A stretch of DNA of 64,000 bases from Candidatus Bathyarchaeota archaeon. Its GTDB lineage: Archaea; Thermoproteota; Bathyarchaeia; Bathyarchaeales; SOJC01. A model generated the notes under the pieces. That model searched no databases and was not told the origin of the DNA. It saw only the letters and a list, made by a program, of their open reading frames with translations. Below, in pieces: positions 53,735 through 61,742 of the stretch. The stretch is taken from positions 1,373,122 to 1,437,121 of the forward strand of contig CP070683.1 in the NCBI GenBank assembly GCA_020352645.1. Direction: 5' to 3'. Each line of letters opens with the position of its first letter. The stretch's first letter is position 1. The translations under genes were made by a program, and so were the position numbers.

Positions 53735-53947
53735 CTAAAGTGATCCTTGCTGTCTCCATTTTTCCAACGTTCTGTCTTTCCTTGTGGCTTTCTTGAAATC
53801 TTTGTAATGTGTTCTGCAGAGATATGCTCTTCTTTTGGTGTTGACTTTCATCCCAGCCGCAGTTACCTTGCTTGCAGCGATCGAGCGGATGGCCTCTCCC
53901 TTGCATGATGGGATGCTGCATTTCACGCCTTTGTCAATCTTGCCCAA
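53735..53947 (-). CDS. Small zinc-finger-like basic protein
   Basis: 70 residues, strongly basic. Cys residues in KCSIPSCKGEA and CRTHYKDF could form a zinc site; the rest is KVNTKRRAYLC and ATRKDRTLEKWRQQG. An overlapping frame at 53730-53921 is its shadow. Looks like a real small archaeal nucleic-acid-binding protein; family not identified. Lies 39 nt upstream of the pfkB stop on the same strand. Confidence 0.62.
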   Translation of the reverse strand: MGKIDKGVKCSIPSCKGEAIRSIAASKVTAAGMKVNTKRRAYLCRTHYKDFKKATRKDRTLEKWRQQGSL

Positions 53948-53986
53948 CTGACGTCCCTACTCGATGAGCGATACTTGCTAGCTGGT

Positions 53987-54889
53987 TTATTCTGCCTTCT
54001 CGTATATTTTTGTTGCCCTTTCATAGATTTCCGCTTTCTCGGGGAGCGTGGGGCCAATTCTTTCTATTAGAAAGGACGCTGCTGCTGAACCGACACAGCA
54101 ACACCACAAGTTCTCCTTGTTCTTGACATGTTCCGCTAAGAAAGCACCGATGAAAGCATCACCTGCGCCGGTCACATCCTTGATGATTCTCGGCTCGTAT
54201 GCAGGCACGGTATGTAATTTCTTGCTCATGCCAAAGCTTGCTAATGTTCCCTCTTTGCCCATAGTGACTAGAACTGTCTTCGGACCATATCGTTGAATCT
54301 CTTCTATGGATTTGTGCAGACTATCGGTTCCACCAATTATCTTGGCTTCGTTAATTGATGATTTTAGAATGTCTATGTTTTTGAGGACATCCATATTGTC
54401 AAGTCTTTTGGGTTTTACTTTGCCACGCTCATCAACGAATCTGAGAAGACCTTGAGGGTCTAGAGACAAAGTACTAGTCCTTTTCCTCAGTTCATGGATG
54501 GTCTCGAATGGGACTTCATCTAAGACTGGAGAGACATGGATTACCTTTGTATGGAGTGAGGTTGCTATATCCTTAGGGAGAATTGGCGGGGCGAGATTCT
54601 CAAGATTGAGAGTGCGTTCGTCCCCAGAATACTTCAGTGTGAACCTTGTTGTGAGGGTATTCTGCAGGGTTTGTACGTATGAAAGATCCACTTTGTTTTT
54701 GCGTAACCACGCGGCGTGTGTGTGGAAATCCCTTCCTACCTTCGATACTACTCCTGTTTTAGCTCCCAACGCAGTCGAAGTCAAAGACACAAATGTTGGA
54801 GGACCGCCTAATGTGATACTGGGGCTTTTCCTCTCTTCCACAACGATTTGATCTATGACAAAGTGTCCTACTGTAACTATGTCAAACAA
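53987..54889 (-). CDS. PfkB-family carbohydrate kinase
   Basis: 300 residues of the ribokinase fold. VTVGHFVIDQIVV at the N terminus, GGPPTFVSLTSTALGA (substrate site), and the catalytic DVTGAGDAFIGAFLAEH near residue 245 with the anion hole. Archaeal members include inositol, ribose and nucleoside kinases; the substrate cannot be assigned. ATG 54889. Confidence 0.88.
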   Translation of the reverse strand: MFDIVTVGHFVIDQIVVEERKSPSITLGGPPTFVSLTSTALGAKTGVVSKVGRDFHTHAAWLRKNKVDLSYVQTLQNTLTTRFTLKYSGDERTLNLENLAPPILPKDIATSLHTKVIHVSPVLDEVPFETIHELRKRTSTLSLDPQGLLRFVDERGKVKPKRLDNMDVLKNIDILKSSINEAKIIGGTDSLHKSIEEIQRYGPKTVLVTMGKEGTLASFGMSKKLHTVPAYEPRIIKDVTGAGDAFIGAFLAEHVKNKENLWCCCVGSAAASFLIERIGPTLPEKAEIYERATKIYEKAE

Positions 54890-54978
54890 ATGTTGCTCTT
54901 CCTACGCAATTAAGATCATGCTGTGCAAGATCATAACTGGAGAAGGTTCCTTGGATAACTAAGCCTAATAAGCATGAG

Positions 54979-54986
54979 TATATAAG
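54979..54986 (+). promoter_or_regulatory. TATA box of the eS26 gene
   Basis: TATATAAG in a GAG-rich context; predicted start about 55007, 20 nt before TTG 55027. Confidence 0.55.
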
Positions 54987-55026
54987 TCTGTTGTGCAATT
55001 CGCTATTTCAAAAGAGTGTGCCGTGT

Positions 55027-55317
55027 TTGCCCGTTAAGCGCAAAAGCCGTGGAAGATCTAAAGGGGGAAAAGGAAAGAGCTCTCTGGTGCAGTGCAGTGG
55101 GTGTGGTGAACTTGTGCCCCGAGACAAGGCCAAACGTGTCTCTAGGCGTGTTTCGATGGTTGATTATGCTTTAGCAAAGGAGTTGAAGCAAAAGGGAGCG
55201 TATATATCATCACCTGTCGAGACCAGATATTATTGCGTTTCGTGCGCAGTGCACCGTGGTGTAGTGAAGGTTAGAGCTCGGAACGAGCGGAGAGCGCGTA
55301 GAAGGAAACGATATTAA
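55027..55317 (+). CDS. rps26e: 30S ribosomal protein eS26
   Basis: About 96 residues, basic at both ends. Zinc-binding pairs CSGCGELVPRDKAKR and YYCVSCAVHRGVVKVRAR are the eS26 signature, followed by RNERRARRRKRY. Found in TACK and Asgard archaea and eukaryotes but missing from Euryarchaeota, which supports the taxonomic inference. TTG 55027 (PVKRKSRGRSKGG) fits the family N terminus and the TATA spacing. Overlaps the convergent CDP-alcohol gene by 4 nt. Confidence 0.93.
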   Translation: MPVKRKSRGRSKGGKGKSSLVQCSGCGELVPRDKAKRVSRRVSMVDYALAKELKQKGAYISSPVETRYYCVSCAVHRGVVKVRARNERRARRRKRY

Positions 55318-55916
55318 GTCTTTTCTGGCTCAGCTATCTTGTAGAAGTGGACTGCTCGTTGAAGAACTGTTGCGTTTGCTAAGATTGCTAGTATTACTAT
55401 GCTCCAACTGAGGGCCTCCTGCCATACAAGAGTTGCAAGAATGGCGACAACCAATATTATGACTCGCTCTGCTCGTTCCGCTACCCCGATCGATTCCATT
55501 TTTGCACCAGTTGCTTCTGCACGTGCTCTAGTATAGCTGACAAGCAACGAGCCGACCAACGCTATGGATCCCCATAAGACATCGCATTGGCCGCTGACTA
55601 TTATGGCAACCAAAACGAAAGCTTCTGCATATCGATCAAGTAGAGAGTCAATGAAGCCACCATATATTGTGCTCTCATTGTGCAGTCGCGCAACTGCTCC
55701 ATCTAGGATATCACAAACCCCTGAAAACATGAAGGCTATTGAAGCCACCAGAAGAAAGAGGCGATTGAACTGCGAGGCCCAAATGCATAAACCTGCTGAC
55801 AGGGCCAAGAGGATGCCTAGAACACTTATCTGTGTCGGGGTCAGACCCATCTTATGGAGTAGTCTTGCCTCAGTTGCAAGCACTAATTCGACCCTTTCTT
55901 TTAGGCGTGTCAGCAT
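55314..55916 (-). CDS. CDP-alcohol phosphatidyltransferase (archaetidylinositol phosphate synthase-like)
   Basis: About 200 residues with multiple membrane helices. The motif DILDGAVARLHNESTIYGGFIDSLLD is the family D-x2-DG-x2-AR-x8-G-x3-D-x3-D. Archaeal members transfer inositol phosphate or related head groups to CDP-archaeol. ATG 55916 is taken as the start; a GTG/ATG run four residues upstream is possible. It ends 4 nt into eS26. Confidence 0.85.
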   Translation of the reverse strand: MLTRLKERVELVLATEARLLHKMGLTPTQISVLGILLALSAGLCIWASQFNRLFLLVASIAFMFSGVCDILDGAVARLHNESTIYGGFIDSLLDRYAEAFVLVAIIVSGQCDVLWGSIALVGSLLVSYTRARAEATGAKMESIGVAERAERVIILVVAILATLVWQEALSWSIVILAILANATVLQRAVHFYKIAEPEKT

Positions 55917-56144
55917 TCTGCAACACAAGTGTTGTATGGCAGCAGCTCCTATTTATAAGAGGATATGTGGAAAGGCATTGTTTCGATTCTTATTGGCGTG
56001 AGAAAGTCGATAATGATCGCATGTGTTCTCCAAGAGCACCTGCCTTGAATGTCCATATAACCTAGATGTTAGTTAAGAGACAAACGAACGTGAATAATGG
56101 AGCGACTAACAAGCTCGGTGCCTTGCAAAGGCTGTTCCGACGGG

Positions 56145-57587
56145 TTAGTATGCGACAGCAGCTCTCACAAGACCCCTAGCTTTCTTTTCACATATAGCAC
56201 ATCCACCGTGTGTTCGCTCTTCGCTACCTGCCTGTGTTCCCAGTAATTTCGCATTTACACGTTCTTCGATTATATGCCCACACTTAGCATCGCCGCACCA
56301 GGGCAATTCGACTATTCCCGCTCTACATTTCAAGAGCTTGGCTGCTTCGTCCAAAGTGGCTACTCTGTGAACTCGCGATTCCATCCATTTCCTTGCTTTG
56401 TCGCGTAACGCATCAGACATGTCGTTCATAAGTCTGCGCATCCCTTTGGGAAGGTCGGCAATCTTACATGCTTCTTTCTGAAAAGTGTCTCGACGAACAA
56501 TTATTACTTGTCGCCTTGAAACATCTTTCGGGCCTATTTCTAAGCGTACTGGGACTCCCCTAAGCTCCCAATAGTAGAACTTCGCACCAGGAGTTAGGTC
56601 CTCTCTCCTGTCAATGCTTATCCTAAATCCTTCGCTTCTTAGCTCATCTGCAACCTCTCTGCACGTATCCAGTATGGTCTGTGGATTCTCCTTGGATGGG
56701 ATCGGGATTATCACGATCTGAATAGGTGCAAGATCGGGCATTAACACAATTCCGTTGTCATCACCATGAACGCTGATCAATGCCCCAATGGCGCGTTCAC
56801 TTATGCCATAACAGGTCTGCCAAATATACTCATGATCGCCTCCCAAGGTTTCATACTGAATGTCAAATGCTCTAGAGAAGTTCTGTCCAAGATTGTGCAC
56901 TGTACCTGACTGCAGAGTTCGTCCATCCGGCATGATAACGTCGAAGGAAAGTGAATAGAAAGCGCCAGGGAATTTGTCCCACTCAGGGCGGCGGCTGATT
57001 ACATAAGGTACTCCGCAAGCATCAAAGAAGCCCTTATAGATCTGAGTTGCCTCTAAAATCTGAGCTTCCGATTCCTCAAATGTAGCGTGGCATGTATGTG
57101 CTTCTTTGAAGGTAGTCACTTCTCGAACTCTGATTATTGGCCTTGTAGTTTTTGTCTCGCACCGGAAGACGCTTCCAATCTGGTATAGTTTTTTCGGGAG
57201 ATCTGAGTGGCTCCGTATCCAGAGTCTGAGCATAGGATACATTGCAGTTTCACTCGTTGGTCTTAGGGCAAACTTAATCTCCAACGCTTTCAAGCCACCG
57301 TGAGTTATCCAAAAAACTTCGTTTTCGAAATCTCTTATATGTTCAGCCTCTTTTCGCAAGTTAGTTTCAGTAACCATCACTGGGAATTGAACTTCATCAT
57401 GTCCAGTTCCATCATGCAGTTGCCTAAGTAGTTGAGTCACCAGCCTGCGTATCTTATATCCGTAAGGCATCCATACGCCACATCCCTTAATCGGGTAACG
57501 ATAATCCAATATTTCAGCGTCGATTAACATCTGACGGAACCATTTGCCAAATTGCTTATCCCGCTTTTCACGCGTTGCTTTTGCCAC
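56145..57587 (-). CDS. proS: Prolyl-tRNA synthetase, archaeal/eukaryotic type
   Basis: 480 residues with the short archaeal layout: DKQFGKWFRQMLIDAEI, motif 2 region FRCETKTTRPIIRVREVTTFKEAH, motif 3 ISERAIGALIS, then anticodon domain and a C-terminal zinc-type region (CGDAKCGHIIEE, CAICEKKARG). ATG start 57587. Divergent from pelA. Confidence 0.95.
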   Translation of the reverse strand: MAKATREKRDKQFGKWFRQMLIDAEILDYRYPIKGCGVWMPYGYKIRRLVTQLLRQLHDGTGHDEVQFPVMVTETNLRKEAEHIRDFENEVFWITHGGLKALEIKFALRPTSETAMYPMLRLWIRSHSDLPKKLYQIGSVFRCETKTTRPIIRVREVTTFKEAHTCHATFEESEAQILEATQIYKGFFDACGVPYVISRRPEWDKFPGAFYSLSFDVIMPDGRTLQSGTVHNLGQNFSRAFDIQYETLGGDHEYIWQTCYGISERAIGALISVHGDDNGIVLMPDLAPIQIVIIPIPSKENPQTILDTCREVADELRSEGFRISIDRREDLTPGAKFYYWELRGVPVRLEIGPKDVSRRQVIIVRRDTFQKEACKIADLPKGMRRLMNDMSDALRDKARKWMESRVHRVATLDEAAKLLKCRAGIVELPWCGDAKCGHIIEERVNAKLLGTQAGSEERTHGGCAICEKKARGLVRAAVAY

Positions 57588-57679
57588 TTCTGACCCAGCT
57601 TCGACATGTTAATTGCACGTTTGATATTTTAACATTTTAATAGCGTTTTTCTTCTATAGTTGGCATAGCAGGGCTATTC

Positions 57680-58759
57680 TTGAGAATCCTAGAGAGGAAT
57701 TATAAGAAAGGAATTGCTAAGGTAATGCCTAAGACATTGGATGATCTTTGGCATCTCTACAACATTATCCTCAAGGGAGACAAGGTTTTCGCCCAAACAA
57801 CTCGGGAGATAAAGACAAATTCAGAGTATTCTAGACCTCAGAAAGGCAGACGAGTATCAGTATTTCTAGGAATAAATGTCGAAAATGTTGTCTGGGATCG
57901 AAGTCTGAACCGGCTTAGGATTCGCGGCGAGATACGAAAGGCCCCTGAAGATATCGCAGGTAGAGGAAGCTATCACACACTCAGCATTTCGGTCAACAGA
58001 CCAGTAACTATAATCAAGGAAAACTGGGAAAAACATCAGACTGATCGATTAGAGCGAGCTAGCCGCGGGAAAGATCCCCCTATAGTTGTTCTCTCGGTCG
58101 ATAGTGAGGAATTCTGCATCGCAACAATTAGACAGTATGGAATAGATACTCAGCTTGAGGGCAAAGCAAGGCTGCCAGGGAAGTTCGAAGCGGAGAAAAG
58201 GGCTGAGGCTCTTCAGGTCTACTTCAAAAGCATACTTAAAACTCTGAAAGAGGTTGCGGATCGAGGTAATTTTCCGATTCTAATAATCGGTGCAGGCCTA
58301 ACTAAGAACCAACTAGCCAAATATATGCATGCAGAAGATCCTGCTATTGGAAAGACAATAATAGCTGTGAAAGGCGTGAACAACAGCGGAATCGCAGGAA
58401 TCAATGAAGCACTTCGCTCAGGAGTTTTAGACACAGCTTTTCACCACATCCGTATTGCAGAAGAATCCAGAAAAGTTGAAGAAGTGCTAAGAAGATTGGG
58501 AAAAAATGAAGGGAGTGTAGCATACGGTTTGGAAAGCGTAGAGAAGGCGAATTCGTTTGGTGCTATCGAAACACTTCTGGTAGCAGATCAGCTAGTGAGA
58601 AGCTCCTCAGCAGCAGATCGGCTCCTTCTGGAGAAGATGATGCGAGAAGTAGAGAAGAAGCGTGGAAAAGTGATGATGATAAGCGTCGAGCATGAAGCCG
58701 GACAGAAATTGCTTTCTCTAGGGGGAATTGCAGCATTACTTCGTTTTCCAATTGGCTGA
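57680..58759 (+). CDS. pelA: mRNA surveillance protein Pelota (Dom34)
   Basis: 359 residues. N-terminal Sm-like domain with the characteristic TLDDLWHLYNIILKGD, then the eRF1-like central and C-terminal domains (LESVEKANSFGAIETLLVADQL). With aEF1A/ABCE1 partners it rescues stalled ribosomes. TTG start (RILERNYKKGIAKV) matches the family N terminus. Convergent with the NTase gene, 13 nt apart. Confidence 0.96.
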   Translation: MRILERNYKKGIAKVMPKTLDDLWHLYNIILKGDKVFAQTTREIKTNSEYSRPQKGRRVSVFLGINVENVVWDRSLNRLRIRGEIRKAPEDIAGRGSYHTLSISVNRPVTIIKENWEKHQTDRLERASRGKDPPIVVLSVDSEEFCIATIRQYGIDTQLEGKARLPGKFEAEKRAEALQVYFKSILKTLKEVADRGNFPILIIGAGLTKNQLAKYMHAEDPAIGKTIIAVKGVNNSGIAGINEALRSGVLDTAFHHIRIAEESRKVEEVLRRLGKNEGSVAYGLESVEKANSFGAIETLLVADQLVRSSSAADRLLLEKMMREVEKKRGKVMMISVEHEAGQKLLSLGGIAALLRFPIG

Positions 58760-58772
58760 CTAGAAATTTCAA

Positions 58773-59480
58773 TCAAGTGGTTCTTAATCGACGCTTCATT
58801 TCAGGTTTGCTCTCTGCTAGCCTTTTCAGAGCCATTTCAAAGGTCTCGTCAGACGTCAGCTCTTCCTTGACTAGTACTCCCGTCCTACCAACACTATCTC
58901 TTCGCAATAGTGCACGCACACGGTCTCGAACTGTATTGGCGGAGATCCCGAGAAGTCTAGCCACCTCATCTTCCCTGCCAACAACGCTTGTTTCGATATG
59001 TCCTGATTGGGTCGGCTCTATAAACATCAATTTCTTGTCAACTCCTGCGGTTCTCTCCTTCTCCCTTGCCATTCCTAGTGTGATTTCACCGCTGAAACTG
59101 TAAAACTCTCTTTCCACACGACGCAGTCTTACTAATGGGAAAGAAACAATCTGATTTTCATCAATTTCAATGTATCCCTTGGCAGCATAAGACGGTGTGG
59201 CTTGAACTATCAATCTTCTAATAACCGTAATGTTTGCTCCTTCTAAAGCTGTCTCAACTCTAAACGAAGAGAACGGGTCTTTGATGAAGATGTCTATGTC
59301 GCTTTTCGAGGAAACATCTCCTCGTGCTATACTTCCATGAAGAATGGTGTCTAGCTTTACTCTTTCAAGAACCTCCATCAACATGACTGCTTTAGACCGC
59401 AGCCTTGCCAAAGTCTCCCATCTGTGTTGGTCATATCGTACTACTAATCTCTCAGCATATCTCACAGTTTTCTTCGACAA
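58773..59480 (-). CDS. Nucleotidyltransferase with C-terminal HTH
   Basis: 235 residues. Nucleotidyltransferase motif DTILHGSIARGDVSSKSDIDIFI near residue 55 (GS-x9-DxD). C-terminal HTH: EVARLLGISANTVRDRVRALLRRDSVG near residue 190, resembling a LuxR/sigma-like turn. Acting as a DNA-guided or RNA-directed nucleotidyltransferase is a guess. Its substrate is unknown. TTG or GTG start at 59480. Probably a predicted archaeal regulatory NTase. Confidence 0.72.
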   Translation of the reverse strand: MSKKTVRYAERLVVRYDQHRWETLARLRSKAVMLMEVLERVKLDTILHGSIARGDVSSKSDIDIFIKDPFSSFRVETALEGANITVIRRLIVQATPSYAAKGYIEIDENQIVSFPLVRLRRVEREFYSFSGEITLGMAREKERTAGVDKKLMFIEPTQSGHIETSVVGREDEVARLLGISANTVRDRVRALLRRDSVGRTGVLVKEELTSDETFEMALKRLAESKPEMKRRLRTT

Positions 59481-59541
59481 GTAGCTTTCCTTCTGTCGAA
59501 ACCTATACTAAAATGCTCAATTCTAATAAGTAAAGCTAGGA

Positions 59542-60525
59542 TTGTTTCGCTTGACGACATCTTCAACATGTACAATATGTAAGCAAAAACCCACCGTTTA
59601 CAAGCGGCAGTATTCAGGAGAAAGGCTGTGCTCGAAGTGTTTTTGTCTTTCGATAGAAAACAAAGTGAGAACCACAATAGCCAAGCATGAAATGCTTCGC
59701 TTTGACGAGAAAATTGCTATAGGAGTCTCAGGTGGCAAAGACAGCATGACACTTCTTCATATTTTGAACAAACTTGAGAAACCATTTCCCAAGGCGAAGT
59801 TAGTCGCAATAACCATCGATGAAGGAATCGAAGGATATCGAAACGAGGCTGTCCGAATTGCCGAGAAAGGCTGCTCTAAGATTGAGGTCGCACACGTTGT
59901 TGTTTCTTTCAAGGAATCTTTTGGACATAGCATGGATGAAGTCGTCCAGAATCTCAAAGCTAAGGATATGGATGACAAAGGCTTAACTCCTTGTGCATAC
60001 TGTGGCGTCCTGAGACGTCGCACACTGAACTCAGCCGCCCGACATGTCAAGGCAACAAGACTTGCTGTGGCTCACAACCTGGACGACGAAATACAGACCT
60101 TTCTGTTAAACATATTTCATGGGGATCTGCTGAGACTGGCCAGAATCGAGCCAGCATCATCATCCCCTCTTTCTAGCTTTGTACCGCGCATCAAGCCGTT
60201 GTGCAGTGTTCTCGAGAGAGAGATAACTCTCTACGCTTTTCTGAAGAAAATCGACTTCCAAACCACACCATGCCCCTATTCACACCGCGCACTAAGGAAC
60301 GACATTCGCGCTATGCTGAATAGAATGGAGGAGAAACATCCTGGGCTGAAATATACAACCTATAGGTCGGGAGAGAAAGTTAGAGCTTCCGTCAGAGACA
60401 CAATGAAAACTAGCGAAATGAGAAACTGCAGCATTTGCGGAGAGCCTTCTGCGGCCGATTTGTGCCAGACATGCAAAATACTGCGGATCTTTGATTCAGA
60501 GAAGCACTCAACCCAACAAGCATAG
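59542..60525 (+). CDS. TtuA/Ncs6-family tRNA 2-thiolation enzyme
   Basis: 327 residues. N-terminal zinc finger (CTICKQKP/CSKCFC), PP-loop SGGKDSMTLLHI near residue 75, catalytic Cys in TPCAYCGVLRRRTL, and a second zinc finger at the C terminus (CSICGEPSAADLCQTC). Family enzymes use ATP to activate uridine in tRNA for sulfur insertion, at U54 (TtuA) or U34 (Ncs6); the position is not assigned. The stop is directly next to the SRP RNA 3' end. Confidence 0.9.
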   Translation: MFRLTTSSTCTICKQKPTVYKRQYSGERLCSKCFCLSIENKVRTTIAKHEMLRFDEKIAIGVSGGKDSMTLLHILNKLEKPFPKAKLVAITIDEGIEGYRNEAVRIAEKGCSKIEVAHVVVSFKESFGHSMDEVVQNLKAKDMDDKGLTPCAYCGVLRRRTLNSAARHVKATRLAVAHNLDDEIQTFLLNIFHGDLLRLARIEPASSSPLSSFVPRIKPLCSVLEREITLYAFLKKIDFQTTPCPYSHRALRNDIRAMLNRMEEKHPGLKYTTYRSGEKVRASVRDTMKTSEMRNCSICGEPSAADLCQTCKILRIFDSEKHSTQQA

Positions 60526-60860
60526 GCGACAGGTCACTGAGATTCAGCGCCTAGTTTTCGCCAAGCCTACAGCTCATCCCTGTCTCATATCCGCACCCCT
60601 TTGAGCGCCAAACGTCTAGACTTAGGTTGCTCCCTCCCGGGCCTGGCCAGATTCACCTAACAAACATGGAAACTGCCTCCCTACAGAGACAGCTCCATGA
60701 CCGCCAGCCCCAAAGGACGGATACTCACTGCAAGGACAGGCGAAGCCTGACGCTCCTTGACGCCTCAGACACAGCTGTCAGCCCGTCGTATAGGGGATTT
60801 ACGGTCAAGGCAAAGCCTATCAGAGGACCCCTAGCCCCCCGCCTAAGACCTGTCGCCCAA
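60525..60860 (-). ncRNA. Archaeal SRP RNA (7S RNA)
   Basis: The transcript (minus) begins GGGCGACAGGTC and ends GACCTGTCGCC. These ends pair in 11 bp (60525-60535 with 60848-60858), the closed helix of archaeal 7S RNA. The S-domain helix 8 on minus reads CCAGGCCCGGGAGGGAGCAACC (60625-60646), the SRP54-binding motif with a GGGA tetraloop. Length about 335 nt, normal for archaea. The open frame at 60627-60869 in this region is spurious. Confidence 0.93.
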
Positions 60861-60881
60861 ACCTCATAACTTTGTCCGAGA

Positions 60882-60889
60882 ATTAAAAC
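60882..60889 (-). promoter_or_regulatory. TATA box of the SRP RNA gene
   Basis: Minus-strand TTTTAATT preceded by GTAAAG (BRE-like). Centre is about 25 nt from the SRP RNA 5' end at 60860. The remainder of 60890-61046 holds no gene I can see. Confidence 0.55.
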
Positions 60890-61046
60890 TTTACCAACTA
60901 GCATTCTTTGAAGTCGAAAAAGCCTGTTGACTTGGCTTACCGGAAGTCAGTATTATTGCTTCATAAAGAATTATAGTTCCATACTTAGAGTAGTTTTCGA
61001 AGAATTGGTCAGTCGGAATGCCATATCACTAAAGGATTGAAAATAA

Positions 61047-61730
61047 TTGCCTCGTGTAAAAACGGGAATTGAGGGATTTGATGACTTGGTTGATGGAGGA
61101 GTGATAAAAGGTGAGGTTATTCTACTAGCAGGAACCACGGGCAGCGGCAAAACAATTTTCTCAACCCAATTCATCTATAACGGTGTCACACGATACGGGG
61201 AGAAAGGTGTATACGCCACTTTTGAAGAGGACGAAGCTAGTCTGCAAAGAAATATGTTGAAACTCGGAATGGACTTGAAGAAACTGGAGAAAACAGGAAG
61301 AATCAAAGTCGTCGGGCTCCAAGCAATGAAAGAAGCAGGCTTGAACGCAAATCTGGACTATATTCTAGAAACAGTGAGAGAGCTGAAGGCTGACCGACTA
61401 GTTATCGACTCAATCACGGCCCTTTTTATGGGAACAGGAGAGCAATTCGAGTACAGAACGCTGATGCACCTCTTCTACAAGATTCTAAAGAAAATTGGTT
61501 GCACAACTATAATGACCTGCAGCATACCCGCAGGCTCTGCAACACTTGGACTTGGGATAGAAGAGTTCATAGCAGATTCCGTGATTATCCTTGAAAATGT
61601 TCTGGCTGGGGCCGAGCTGAAAACACGCTTCTTAATCCGAAAGATGCGTGGAACAAGCCACAGTAGAACGTACCATGACGTCCTAATTGGAGAAAGAGGG
61701 CTCAAAATAGTGCCATTCTCAACAATGTAA
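61047..61730 (+). CDS. Single-domain KaiC-like RecA ATPase
   Basis: 227 residues. Walker A AGTTGSGKTIFS, GVYATFEEDEASLQRNMLKLG (KaiC catalytic Glu pair), Walker B RLVIDSITALFM and FLIRKMRGTSHSRTYHDVLIGERGLKI are hallmarks of archaeal KaiC/RadA-like ATPases. Single domain, unlike two-domain cyanobacterial KaiC. TTG start with AAGGA upstream. The sensor gene follows 12 nt later, with its own AGGAG. Expected role: energy-dependent signal relay; this is inference. Confidence 0.88.
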   Translation: MPRVKTGIEGFDDLVDGGVIKGEVILLAGTTGSGKTIFSTQFIYNGVTRYGEKGVYATFEEDEASLQRNMLKLGMDLKKLEKTGRIKVVGLQAMKEAGLNANLDYILETVRELKADRLVIDSITALFMGTGEQFEYRTLMHLFYKILKKIGCTTIMTCSIPAGSATLGLGIEEFIADSVIILENVLAGAELKTRFLIRKMRGTSHSRTYHDVLIGERGLKIVPFSTM

Positions 61731-61742
61731 TTTCAGGAGAAC

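Noticed and set aside
60627..60869. Open frame of 80 residues on the plus strand
   Set aside because: It lies across the SRP RNA gene on the other strand and has no SD or family match.
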